Origin: JAWKWH01 sp963669415
GTDB taxonomy: Bacteria > Pseudomonadota > Alphaproteobacteria > Rhizobiales > Rhizobiaceae
Assembly: GCA_963669415.2 (NCBI GenBank)
Contig: CAXXPS010000002.1
Location: forward strand, 682,001 to 746,000
Length of the DNA stretch: 64,000 bases
Direction of reading: 5' to 3'
Shown here piece after piece: positions 8,562 to 16,960 of the stretch. Numbering within the stretch: position 1 is the first letter of the stretch; each line of letters begins with the position of its first letter. The translations under genes and the position numbers were made by a program. The notes below the pieces were generated by a model. The model was not told the DNA's origin. It did no database searches and saw only the letters and a program-made list of their open reading frames with translations.

Positions 8562-9833
8562 TTAGTTTCCGCCAATCATAAGAGCGTCAACCTCTTCCAG
8601 AGTGACATAGCTGTCTTCTTCCGTGCCTGAGTCGGTAAATTTCCAGATGACGGCAGGAGCAGACACATCACCGTTCTTGTCGAAACGCACATTCCCTGTT
8701 GCGCCCTGATAAAGCACGTTGCCGCCGCCTGCGAAAACATCACGCGCTGCGGCAAATCCGGCTGCATCAGCCGTCACCGGTGTGCCATCCGGGTCGGTAA
8801 CCCGCGCAACACTGGCGGCAATATCCGCACCCTTGGCATCTTTGCCCGCTGCTTCCATTGCGAGAAGCGCGATCATGGTCGCGTCATAGCTATTCGCAAG
8901 GCCTGGTCCGTTCGGTTCGGCGTTGAAATGTTCTTTATACCTGGTGACAAACGCATCGGCAGAATCGACCCGCGGGGATGCGGTGTCTGTTCCACGCGCA
9001 TTGCCAAGATACTGCATCCCCACATTATTTCGGAATTCATCCGACTTGAGCGAGTTTGCGACGATCATGTTCTGTGTTCCGCCAAGAGAAAGCCATTCGC
9101 GAACAACAGCGCTGCCCTCAGTCGGGTAGATTGCCAGATAAACAGCTTCAGGATTACCGCCAAGCGCCTCGGTGACTTCCGCCCGGTAAGACGGTTGTCC
9201 GTCGTTGATAGCAACAGAGCCCGTGACTTCAATTCCTTGCGCTTCAAGGTATCCGGCGACAAGTTTGCCGATGTCCTGACCCCAATCGTCATTTTTGTAG
9301 ATGACGGCAACAGACTTGTAGCCCTGATCCTTGGCAACCTTTGCCCCGACAGCAGCCTGTACTCCCGATGTTGCAAATGTCCGGAACCAGAGCCCGTTGG
9401 TTTTGCCCTCCTCCGCCAATCCGGTAAACGCGCCCGATGACGAGCAGCAGGAGAATTGCGCGACCCCTGCCGGAACCGTTACCGACGTCAGGATGGGCAT
9501 CGATACGCCACTGGAGACGGCGCCCAACAGCACCTGAACGCCGTCGAGATCAACCAGAGCCTTAGCAGCATCCACTCCCACCTTGGGGTCGACCTGAGTA
9601 TCGCGCAGCACCATTTCGATGTTGCAGCCCTGAACTCCACCGGCCTCATTGACCTGATCGACAACAAACTGCGCTGTTGCAGCGATCGGTTTGCCCCAGT
9701 CTACCGATGTCGGCAGTACCGCTCCGATCTTGGTTGTGCAATCCTGCGCCGCGGCCTCTTGGCTCAGACCAAAAACACCGACTGTCAAACCAAGTGCCAA
9801 ACCGGCCGACTTGCATACTATGTGTCCAGACAT
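8562..9833 (-). CDS. Branched-chain-amino-acid-type (LivK-like) substrate-binding protein
   Basis: Periplasmic binding protein for the Liv-type importer encoded just upstream. A signal peptide (hydrophobic core LALGLTVGVFGL, cleavage near AAAQ-D) precedes a Peripla_BP_6 fold. Recognisable parts are KIGAVLPTSVDWGKPIAATAQFVVDQVNEAGGVQG, the first-lobe segment VLLGAVSSGVSMPI and the hinge-proximal YLAIYPTEGSAVVREW. An SD GGGAG precedes the ATG. Length 423 is normal. Unlike many such operons the binding protein comes after, not before, the permease and ATPase genes. The ligand cannot be read from sequence. Neighbouring enzymes point to an amine- or imine-forming compound. Confidence 0.9.
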   Translation of the reverse strand: MSGHIVCKSAGLALGLTVGVFGLSQEAAAQDCTTKIGAVLPTSVDWGKPIAATAQFVVDQVNEAGGVQGCNIEMVLRDTQVDPKVGVDAAKALVDLDGVQVLLGAVSSGVSMPILTSVTVPAGVAQFSCCSSSGAFTGLAEEGKTNGLWFRTFATSGVQAAVGAKVAKDQGYKSVAVIYKNDDWGQDIGKLVAGYLEAQGIEVTGSVAINDGQPSYRAEVTEALGGNPEAVYLAIYPTEGSAVVREWLSLGGTQNMIVANSLKSDEFRNNVGMQYLGNARGTDTASPRVDSADAFVTRYKEHFNAEPNGPGLANSYDATMIALLAMEAAGKDAKGADIAASVARVTDPDGTPVTADAAGFAAARDVFAGGGNVLYQGATGNVRFDKNGDVSAPAVIWKFTDSGTEEDSYVTLEEVDALMIGGN

Positions 9834-9856
9834 TTTCTACTCCCTGTTTTTGTTTT

Positions 9857-10807
9857 CTATACGGATTTTGCTGATTGTGAGATGACAAGCCGCTCCGGAA
9901 ACAGACCTTGGGGTCGCCACAGCAGCATGCCGACAATAACGGCTCCGATCAACACATACTGAATCGAGCCAGTGTAAAGTTGCACATCGATTGGAGCAAA
10001 GCGGGAAAGCACCCAGCCGCTGGCCGTCCATGCCCCCCAGACTAGAAATGCACCCATAACTGCGCCGCGACCATTGCCGGCCCCGCCGACAATCAGCATC
10101 GCCCAAATCTGGAATGTAAGGGTCGGCAACACGTCCTGCGGGCTGATGAAGGCGTAGAAGGTAGCATAGAGCCCACCGGACAATCCCATTATCACCGAGC
10201 CGGTGATGAAAGCAGTCAAGCGGACCCGGGAAGGCGTTTTGCCCAGCGACAGCGCGGCGTCCTCATCCTCCCGAATGGCGCGTAGCAAACGGCCAAAGGG
10301 AGACCGGACCAGATGTCGCAGAAACCAGTATACGAGGATCAGCAGCAGCAATACGAAACCCAGGAACAGCAAGTTATAGGCAAACCCATCGCCGATCCAC
10401 TCGCGCAACGGACGCTCGAAACCGCGGATCCCCTTCGCGCCGCCTGCAAAGCTCTCTGCGTTGCGCATGATGTTTTCAAACGTCACTGCAATACCGAACG
10501 TGGCAATGGCCAGATAATCATGGCGGAGCCGGAGTGTGAGGATGCCGACGATCCAGGCGAGCAAGCCCGCTATCAACATCCCTCCGACAAGAGCTAGCGG
10601 GTAGACGAGATTGAATCCGCCCAGGTGATCTGCTTGCGGCGCTCCTCCCAGCATCAATGTGCCATAGGCGCCGGCACCGAAAAACGCGACAACACCACCA
10701 TTGAACAGGCCGGTGTTGCCCCACTGCAAATTGAGACCAAGAACAGCGATGGCCAGGATCGCAGCAACGGTTGTGAAGAACACCGCATATGAGACTATTC
10801 CGATCAT
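9857..10807 (-). CDS. Liv-type ABC importer permease (LivM-like)
   Basis: Inner-membrane permease of the HAAT family, pairing with the LivH-like subunit. It is nearly all hydrophobic, with roughly ten membrane segments. The LivM hallmark LGLNLQWGNTGLFNGGVVAFFGAGAYGT is near residue 25 and the EAA-like cytoplasmic loop AIREDEDAALSLGKTPSRVRL is near 180. WAMLIVGGAGNGRGAVMGAF is near the C-terminus. At 316 residues it has normal length. Its ATG overlaps the LivH stop by 4 bp (ATGA), showing translational coupling. Confidence 0.92.
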   Translation of the reverse strand: MIGIVSYAVFFTTVAAILAIAVLGLNLQWGNTGLFNGGVVAFFGAGAYGTLMLGGAPQADHLGGFNLVYPLALVGGMLIAGLLAWIVGILTLRLRHDYLAIATFGIAVTFENIMRNAESFAGGAKGIRGFERPLREWIGDGFAYNLLFLGFVLLLLILVYWFLRHLVRSPFGRLLRAIREDEDAALSLGKTPSRVRLTAFITGSVIMGLSGGLYATFYAFISPQDVLPTLTFQIWAMLIVGGAGNGRGAVMGAFLVWGAWTASGWVLSRFAPIDVQLYTGSIQYVLIGAVIVGMLLWRPQGLFPERLVISQSAKSV

Positions 10808-11718
10808 GCGCGGGCCTCGCCAAACAGGCCATTCGGCCGGATCAGAAGGACCACAAGGATGATGATGAAGGGAACGGAGGGTATGTAGCCCGAGGGCAAT
10901 ACGATCAGCGAAACATTAGCCGCGATCCCGACAATGAATCCGCCCGCGACCGCACCGTAGATGCTGCCAATTCCACCAACTATCGTCGCCGCAAAAATTG
11001 GTAGTACGAGATCGCGGCCAATTATGGGGCTTATCTGGTTGGTGAGGCCATAGAACACACCTGCCAGAGCCGCCAGCGCCCCGCCAACGAGCCAGACAAG
11101 CGCGATCATGTGGCTCAATCTGATACCGTTCACCTGCGCCAGTTCAGGATTTTCGGCGACTGCGCGTATTGCGTAACCAAGTGTGGTACGCGACAGGATG
11201 AAGTGCAGCGCAATCATGATCGCCAGTGCGGCAACCAGGGTGAACACCTGATCTGGTTTGATCAATAGCATCGGATCGCGGCTGACAACGACCGCGAAAA
11301 CGATATCCTTGGAATAAAGATGGGTGCCAAGCCCGAAAAACAAACCGATGACATTGCGGATGATGAGGGCAACTCCGAACGACGCAAAAACCATCGACAG
11401 TTCGGACCCCTTTTCTCGCACGCGCCGAAAAACAAGCCTGTCAATGATCAATGCCGAACAGGCGGTAATCGCGATAGCGAAGACCATCGAAAGCGCCAGC
11501 GCCCAGGTCATCGAAAGCGGCCCGATCTTTGCCGCCATGAACGGAAATATCGCTGAATAGATCGCATCGAAGACAAGCGCCGAGTAGGCACCGATTGAAA
11601 GCAGTTCCGCATGGCTGAAATTTGCAAAACGCAGCATATGCATGACCATTGTCAGCCCGATTGCGCCCAACGACAGTACGGACCCGACTAGTATTCCGTC
11701 AGCAAGGTTCTGTATCAT
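10804..11718 (-). CDS. Liv-type ABC importer permease (LivH-like)
   Basis: Second inner-membrane permease subunit. N-terminal GILVGSVLSLGAIGLTMVMHMLRFANFSHAELLSIGAY is the classical LivH opening. The cytoplasmic loop AIRAVAENPELAQVNGI is the ATPase-contacting motif, and the C-terminus carries FAATIVGGIGSIYGAVAGGFIVG. The 304-residue length is normal. It overlaps the next gene by 4 bp and the preceding livF-like gene by 4 bp, so both junctions are translationally coupled. Confidence 0.92.
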   Translation of the reverse strand: MIQNLADGILVGSVLSLGAIGLTMVMHMLRFANFSHAELLSIGAYSALVFDAIYSAIFPFMAAKIGPLSMTWALALSMVFAIAITACSALIIDRLVFRRVREKGSELSMVFASFGVALIIRNVIGLFFGLGTHLYSKDIVFAVVVSRDPMLLIKPDQVFTLVAALAIMIALHFILSRTTLGYAIRAVAENPELAQVNGIRLSHMIALVWLVGGALAALAGVFYGLTNQISPIIGRDLVLPIFAATIVGGIGSIYGAVAGGFIVGIAANVSLIVLPSGYIPSVPFIIILVVLLIRPNGLFGEARA

Positions 11719-12446
11719 TCAGCCCTCATCCGCTTGGCGCCGAGGTAGATTTCGCCGACTACCGGGTCGGCCAGCAGATCGGCAGCGGGTCCATCAATCT
11801 GGTTGCGCCCTTCGGCGAGTATGTAGCAGTGATCCGCCAGTCGCAGGGCCTGCTTGACGTTTTGCTCAACCAACAGGATCGTGACGCCATCCTCGACCAA
11901 TCTGCGCAAGCGCTCGAGCACATCCTGCGCCGCCTTGGGTGACAATCCGGCCGAAGGTTCATCCATCAAGATCAGCTTGGGGCTGACGGCGAGTGCCATG
12001 GCAATAGCCAGAAATTGTCTTTGACCACCTGACAGGCCGCCGGCCTTCTCGTTTTGTTTTTCGGCGAGCGCGGGAAAGAGAGCACAAAGCTCGTCCCGGC
12101 GGGAATGACCACCAGACTTTATTCCGCGCAGTGAAAGATCGAGATTTTGCCGCACCGTCAAGCTGCGAAAAATGTTGTCCATTTGAGGCACGTAAGTGAC
12201 CCCTGACCCCGCCAGCTGATCCGGACGGATATCGCTGATATCAATACCCTCATGAACAATGCGGCCCGCGCTCTTGGGCACAAGACCTGCAATTGCCTTT
12301 ATCAATGTAGACTTGCCTGCTCCGTTAGGTCCGATGATGACCGTAATCGTTCCGCGTTTGACGCTGACGTTTACGTCCCTCAAAATCGGAAGGTCGGGAA
12401 CATATCCCGCAACAATTCCCTGGGCTTGGAGTGCGGTCTCATTCAT
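11715..12446 (-). CDS. Liv-type ABC importer ATPase (LivF-like)
   Basis: One of the two ATPases of the importer. Walker A GPNGAGKST, the LivF-type PQMDNIFRSLTVRQNL Q-loop, signature LSGGQRQFLAIAMAL, Walker B LILMDEPSAGLSP and switch His region VEQNVKQAL are all intact. The ATG at 12446 is preferred over an in-frame TTG six bases upstream and gives 243 residues. It overlaps the livG-like stop by 8 bp and the livH-like start by 4 bp. Confidence 0.92.
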   Translation of the reverse strand: MNETALQAQGIVAGYVPDLPILRDVNVSVKRGTITVIIGPNGAGKSTLIKAIAGLVPKSAGRIVHEGIDISDIRPDQLAGSGVTYVPQMDNIFRSLTVRQNLDLSLRGIKSGGHSRRDELCALFPALAEKQNEKAGGLSGGQRQFLAIAMALAVSPKLILMDEPSAGLSPKAAQDVLERLRRLVEDGVTILLVEQNVKQALRLADHCYILAEGRNQIDGPAADLLADPVVGEIYLGAKRMRAE

Positions 12447-13212
12447 CCGCAAGCGCCCCTAAATAGGCGTCGAGCAGCAAGGGGTTCACCTGTGCTTCTT
12501 TTGCGGAGCCCTCAAAGACTATGCGCCCTTCCGCCAGCGCGACAACGGGATCGCAATGTTGCATGACGAAATCCATGTCATGCTCGATGATCACGAAGGT
12601 TTTGCCCTGACGGTTCAGTTCTTCGATCTTCTCGATCAATGTCTGGGTCAACACCGGGTTCACGCCAGCGGCCGGTTCGTCGAGCAGGATGATTTCGGGA
12701 TCGCCCATCAACACACGCGCAAGTTCCAGCAGTTTCATCTGACCACCTGAGATTTTTCCCGCGGGATGGTCGGCAAGATCGGCAAGCGTCACGAAATCAA
12801 GCGCCTCCATGGCGCGCCGGCGGATCGCCGCCTCTTGCTCGAGAACACGGGAACGCTTCAAAAATGGCCCAAAGATGCTCTCTCCGATCTGGCCAAGTGG
12901 CGCCATCATGACGTTTTCCAACACGCTCATGCGGGAGAATGGACGCGGAATCTGAAACGTCCTGCCCAGTCCCAACGCAAACATCTGATCCGGCGGAAGG
13001 CCTGTTACATCGTTGCCCTGCAGAAAGACCTTGCCAGAAACAGGTTTGAGCATGCCTGTGAGAAGATTGAACACGGTCGACTTACCAGCACCGTTCGGTC
13101 CAATCAGTCCGGTGATTGACCCTTGGTTTATGTGCAGTGATACGTCGTCAACTGCACGAAAGGCACCAAAATCGTGTGTCAGTTCGCGAGTGGAAAGGAT
13201 TGCTTCAGCCAT
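12439..13212 (-). CDS. Liv-type ABC importer ATPase (LivG-like)
   Basis: Partner ATPase. Walker A GPNGAGKSTVFNLLTG, the long LivG insertion (RTFQIPRPFSRMSVLENVMMAPLGQ), signature ISGGQMKLLELARVL, Walker B IILLDEPAAGVNP and IEHDMDFVM with the switch His. The ATG at 13212 is chosen because GGGG lies six bases upstream; an in-frame ATG at 13236 has no ribosome-binding site. With this start the gene overlaps the aldo/keto reductase by 8 bp, the same overlap as at the livG/livF junction. Confidence 0.9.
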   Translation of the reverse strand: MAEAILSTRELTHDFGAFRAVDDVSLHINQGSITGLIGPNGAGKSTVFNLLTGMLKPVSGKVFLQGNDVTGLPPDQMFALGLGRTFQIPRPFSRMSVLENVMMAPLGQIGESIFGPFLKRSRVLEQEAAIRRRAMEALDFVTLADLADHPAGKISGGQMKLLELARVLMGDPEIILLDEPAAGVNPVLTQTLIEKIEELNRQGKTFVIIEHDMDFVMQHCDPVVALAEGRIVFEGSAKEAQVNPLLLDAYLGALADE

Positions 13213-14290
13213 TCGCAGCCCCGAGGATTTGGTCATCCGGCCGGGTGTTGAGATTGTATTTCATGATCCGCCCATGCGGTCCATTCCGGTCGCGTTCGAG
13301 ACCATAGATCGGTCCGTTTGGTCCGGTGGATTGGTCAATAATCGCGCCGATACGAGCGACGTCTTCATCAGCCAGAGCGAATTCGAAAATTTGAAGCGTC
13401 TGTGGAAGGTGGCGAGCGTAACGGGCACCAACAATCGCCGCGGCGACCTGCGGACGGTCGAGCACCCAGCGGGTGGCCACTGAACTGAGCGAAACGCCGT
13501 GCCTGTCGCCTACATCTTTTAGCACTTGAAGCAATGCCTGAAAGAGCTCCCAAGTTCCGAACTCTTCGATGATCAGCCGGTATTTCACCAGTGAGCGATT
13601 TTCAAATTCAAACCCGGGATCCGGTTTGCCGAGCCAGTTTTCAGTCAGAAAACCTCCCGCCAATGTGCCGTAACAAACAAGTTGTATGTTTTGGCTTCGC
13701 GCCCAGTCCGAAAACCGGCCAGAAGCTCTGCGATCAAGAACCGAGTATTGGATTTGAGCGGACGCGATGTCGAAACCCGCGTCGACAAACGGCTGAATGT
13801 CATCCGCGTCCCAGTTGTTAATCCCGAGGTTGGCAATTTTTCCCTTTTCCTGACAGCGCTTGAGTACTTCAAGGGATCCGATGGCATCACCAATTGAGAG
13901 GTCCCACCAGTAGAACTGAACCAGGTGCAAACGATCGATTTTCAGCCGTATCAAAGAACGATCGATAATCGTTTCAACATCTTGCGGGCGGATATCTGCG
14001 AGGCGCCCAAGATCCGGAACCAGTTTCGTGTGAACGCAAACCCGATCGGAGATGTTGCTCCCCCGGTTGCGCCGCAAGCGAGAGATAAACTCGCCAATCG
14101 TTTCTTCGACACCTTTGTAAATGTCGGCGCAGTCAAATGTGGTGATACCTGCATCCAGAAATTTTTCCATGTCGCGGATCGCCATTTCGCGATCGACAGC
14201 TCCATGGTCGCCAGCCAATTGCCAGCCACCCTTGATCACACGCGAAATAGTATGACCGGGTCGCAGGTCGATGGTTTCAACGCCCATCAA
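13205..14290 (-). CDS. Aldo/keto reductase family protein with altered catalytic His
   Basis: A (beta/alpha)8 NAD(P)H-dependent reductase fold of 361 residues. Three of the four catalytic tetrad positions are intact: Asp53 and Tyr58 in FDCADIYKG, and Lys89 in VHTKLVP. The fourth, normally His in QIHW, is Tyr127 in LVQFYWWD. The dinucleotide region VGARYARHL and CYGTLAGGFLTENW are present. It is clearly paralogous to the N-terminal half of the protein at 15461-16960, which keeps the His. It sits between the TIGR04076-like gene (4-bp overlap) and the importer ATPase (8-bp overlap). The His change may alter or shift activity away from carbonyl reduction; the true substrate is unknown. Confidence 0.86.
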   Translation of the reverse strand: MMGVETIDLRPGHTISRVIKGGWQLAGDHGAVDREMAIRDMEKFLDAGITTFDCADIYKGVEETIGEFISRLRRNRGSNISDRVCVHTKLVPDLGRLADIRPQDVETIIDRSLIRLKIDRLHLVQFYWWDLSIGDAIGSLEVLKRCQEKGKIANLGINNWDADDIQPFVDAGFDIASAQIQYSVLDRRASGRFSDWARSQNIQLVCYGTLAGGFLTENWLGKPDPGFEFENRSLVKYRLIIEEFGTWELFQALLQVLKDVGDRHGVSLSSVATRWVLDRPQVAAAIVGARYARHLPQTLQIFEFALADEDVARIGAIIDQSTGPNGPIYGLERDRNGPHGRIMKYNLNTRPDDQILGAANG

Positions 14291-14661
14291 TCGTTACCGT
14301 CCTTGCGCCAGTATGGGGTTCCACGAGAATCTGGCAAACCAGTGGTCTCGGCATGACTGAACCAACGTTTGCCTTCCCGGATTACGCGGAATCGCCCACC
14401 ACAATGCGGATCAGGACAAGCGACCTCGGCATCCGTCGACATCCAGTCGTGTTCGGCGGTAACGCGCTGCTTTGCCGGGAGAAGCGGCAATAGCGCCGCA
14501 AGCGCGTACATTGACACTTTGTGGCCGGCTTCGAATACGAGTGTCTCGCCCTCGACGCGAAAGAACTCGCCCTCAATATGGCGGCAGACCGCCTTGCGGT
14601 CACCGAGAACAGTCTCCACTTTCAGATCGTAGAGCCAATAACCGTTTTCCTCCCCCGGCAT
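14287..14661 (-). CDS. TIGR04076-like small protein of unknown function
   Basis: First gene of the importer operon, 124 residues, soluble. It resembles the TIGR04076 family. It opens with a YDLKVETVLG strand and has a central GHKVSMYALAALLPLLPAKQR, corresponding to the family's ICPYALHALYPYL segment. It ends with VACPDPHCGGRFRVIR, the CPDP signature. A second Cys (CRHIEG) and His could make a metal site. An SD AGGGGGATGAG sits directly before the ATG, and the stop overlaps the reductase start (ATGA). Members often lie beside catabolic oxidoreductases; no biochemical role is established that I know of. Confidence 0.65.
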   Translation of the reverse strand: MPGEENGYWLYDLKVETVLGDRKAVCRHIEGEFFRVEGETLVFEAGHKVSMYALAALLPLLPAKQRVTAEHDWMSTDAEVACPDPHCGGRFRVIREGKRWFSHAETTGLPDSRGTPYWRKDGND

Positions 14662-14759
14662 CTCATCCCCCTGCTGAACGATCTTCTTTACAATGTTATC
14701 TGTGATATTTTATCATATGTATGTGACCATCAGCATGTCAATTGCGGGATGGCGATCGA
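14662..14759. promoter_or_regulatory. Divergent promoter region between importer operon and gntR
   Basis: About 98 bp separate two divergent transcription starts. The middle is markedly AT-rich, with TGTGATATTTTATCATATG and an overlapping CATATGTATG. This is a plausible site for the adjacent GntR regulator, which would then control both arms. The exact operator is not determined. Confidence 0.35.
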
Positions 14760-15464
14760 ATGGAACGGCCGGAGAAAGAAACAGATTTCGATATGAACGG
14801 CCCGCAAATTGCCCGAATCGATCAATCAAAACTGAGAGAAAACGTGTACTCGGCGCTACGCGATGCCTTCACGCGCGGCGAGTTTGCGCCAGGCGATACG
14901 GTGAATTTGCGAGGCCTTGCCGACCAGCTCGGCACATCGATTACCCCTGTGCGAGAAGCGGTGAGGCGTCTGGTGGCAGAAGGAGCGTTGATCGACACAC
15001 CGAGCCGGACACTGATGGTGCCACCGTTTGATGCGAACCGTATGCAGGACCTGAAAAAGGCGCGGCTGGCGCTGGAGAGCTTGATTCTTGACCTCGCGGT
15101 AAGCCGCATGAACGACGAAACGCTTGCCAAGATGGATGCAGTTTTGGCGGCTCCGCGATCGACGGATCAATCGACGCCCGATCTGCAGCAGAACTATGAT
15201 TTTCATTTCACGCTTTATCGTCAAAGCGGATCTGCGGTTCTTCTGCCGCTGGTTGAAGCCCTCTGGCTACAATATGGCGCCTATCTCAATCTGGTCATTC
15301 ATCACCGGGATGCGGCGAATATTGAAGAGCACAAATATCACCATGAAATCCTGAAGGCACTGCGACGAGGAGATAAGCAGGCGGCGCATAATGCACTGAC
15401 AGCGGATATCGAACGCAGCTTTCGGGTGGTGATGCCTGATGTCCCAAACGAGGCTGACCCGTGA
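14760..15464 (+). CDS. GntR family transcriptional regulator (FCD domain)
   Basis: Likely ligand-responsive repressor of the flanking genes. The N-terminal winged helix spans about residues 15-75: RENVYSALRDAFTRGEFAPGDTVNLRGLADQLGTSITPVREAVRRLVAEGAL. It is followed by an all-helical FCD ligand domain with QNYDFHFTLYRQSGS and HHRDAANIEEHKYHHEILKALRRGDKQAAHNAL, whose His residues form the usual metal site. The ATG at 14760 is favoured by GGATGG upstream; an ATG at 14793 and a TTG at 14742 are possible. The stop overlaps the GTG start of the AKR-RidA gene by 4 bp, so regulator and enzyme are co-translated. Confidence 0.88.
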   Translation: MERPEKETDFDMNGPQIARIDQSKLRENVYSALRDAFTRGEFAPGDTVNLRGLADQLGTSITPVREAVRRLVAEGALIDTPSRTLMVPPFDANRMQDLKKARLALESLILDLAVSRMNDETLAKMDAVLAAPRSTDQSTPDLQQNYDFHFTLYRQSGSAVLLPLVEALWLQYGAYLNLVIHHRDAANIEEHKYHHEILKALRRGDKQAAHNALTADIERSFRVVMPDVPNEADP

Positions 15465-16960
15465 ACAAACAAAACAGGCCGGAGCGCATCAAACTCGCGC
15501 CGAATTTGGAAATTTGCCGGGTTCTGACAGGTCTCTGGCAAGTTGCGGATATTGAGAGAAACGGAGAGACCATCGACCCGAATGCCGGCGCGGATGCGTT
15601 GCAGGCTTATGTCGATGCCGGTTTCGACACGTTTGATATGGCGGATCATTACGGTTCGGCTGAAATAATTGCGGGCCGCTTGATTTCACGCAGCGCAGAC
15701 ACCACCAACCGACCCGTGGCTCTGACCAAATGGTGCCCCAAGCCTGGACCCATGACGCCCGATATCGTTCGTGCCGGTGTTCAAGAGCGGCTGGACAGGC
15801 TCTGCACGGATCAGGTCGATCTGCTGCAAATACATTGGTGGAGCTATGAACACCCGGCTATGCTCGACGCCTTGCACGAGCTGGCTAGCCTCAAAAGTGA
15901 AGGATTGATCGGCGCTATCGGATTGACCAATTTCGACGCAGCGCACCTGCACCTTGCCTTGGCAGACGGCGTTCCGGTGTCAACCAATCAGGTTCCATTC
16001 TCGCTGCTCGACAGGCGTGCATCCGGTCCTTTGGCAGGGATTTGCAAAAACGCTGATGTCCATTTGCTTGCCTATGGAACCCTTTGTGGTGGTTTTCTTT
16101 CAGAACGCTGGCTGGACAAACCAGAGCCATCACAAATCGCCGACTGGTCGAAGATGAAGTACAAGCGCTTCATCGACAACGCGGGTGGTTGGCGGGTGTT
16201 CCAGGAGATTCTGTCTGTTTGCGACGTGATCGCTCGCAAGCATGGTGTCTCCATAGCCAATGTCGCGACCCGCTGGGTGCTGGAACAGTCCGGTGTGGGC
16301 GGTGTCATCATCGGCGCGAGACTGGGTGAAAGCGAGCACATATCCGACAATACGCGCCTGTTTTCGTTTGCGCTCGACCAAGAGGATTACGAACTTCTCG
16401 CTGGAGCTTTCGCCAACACCCAGGCGCTCCCCGGAGACTGTGGCGACGAGTACCGCAAGCCGCCATTTCTCACCGCGTCGGGCGACCTCAGCCATCATAT
16501 TGATGAGTTCCCAAGAACCTTCGAAGCGTCAGCCATACCGCACCGAAACGGGGCTGTTCGGGTCACGACCGGATCGGAATGGGAAGACATTGCCGGTTAC
16601 TGCCGGGCACAACGTATCGGTGACCGAATTGTGGTGTCGGGAACAACGGCAACTGCCGGATTGGACCGGGTCGTCGCCAAAGGGGACGCGGCAGCTCAAA
16701 CAACATTCATCCTCGACAAGATTATCGCCGCGATCACTTCGCTCGGCGGTTCGGCGGAAGATGTCGTGAGGACCCGCATCTACCTGACTGATCCGGATGA
16801 CGCCATGAGCGTGTCACGTGCTCACGGGCGAATTTTTTGCGACATCAGGCCGGTCAACACATTGGTTGTCGTAGCGACCCTGATCGGTGATTACAAAGTG
16901 GAGATTGAGGCAGAGGCGATAATTGTCCGGCCGGACGGCGCTAGAGCGTGTCCGGTTTAA
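15461..16960 (+). CDS. Aldo/keto reductase fused to a C-terminal RidA (YjgF/UK114) domain
   Basis: A 499-residue two-domain protein. Residues about 10-340 are an aldo/keto reductase with a complete tetrad: Asp59 and Tyr64 in FDMADHYG, Lys90 in LTKWCPKP, His125 in QIHWWSYEH. Residues about 371-490 form a RidA-like domain with DRIVVSGTTATAG, VVRTRIYLTDPDD and VEIEAEAI. Archetypal RidA carries Arg105 (RSCVEVA); the equivalent here is Asn466 in VNTLVVVA, so enamine/imine deaminase activity of the RidA type is doubtful. The gene starts GTG, coupled to gntR. Its last codons and stop lie inside the left repeat of the element at 16941, so the native C-terminus was probably replaced or trimmed. Substrate unknown. 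Confidence 0.85.
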   Translation: MNKQNRPERIKLAPNLEICRVLTGLWQVADIERNGETIDPNAGADALQAYVDAGFDTFDMADHYGSAEIIAGRLISRSADTTNRPVALTKWCPKPGPMTPDIVRAGVQERLDRLCTDQVDLLQIHWWSYEHPAMLDALHELASLKSEGLIGAIGLTNFDAAHLHLALADGVPVSTNQVPFSLLDRRASGPLAGICKNADVHLLAYGTLCGGFLSERWLDKPEPSQIADWSKMKYKRFIDNAGGWRVFQEILSVCDVIARKHGVSIANVATRWVLEQSGVGGVIIGARLGESEHISDNTRLFSFALDQEDYELLAGAFANTQALPGDCGDEYRKPPFLTASGDLSHHIDEFPRTFEASAIPHRNGAVRVTTGSEWEDIAGYCRAQRIGDRIVVSGTTATAGLDRVVAKGDAAAQTTFILDKIIAAITSLGGSAEDVVRTRIYLTDPDDAMSVSRAHGRIFCDIRPVNTLVVVATLIGDYKVEIEAEAIIVRPDGARACPV

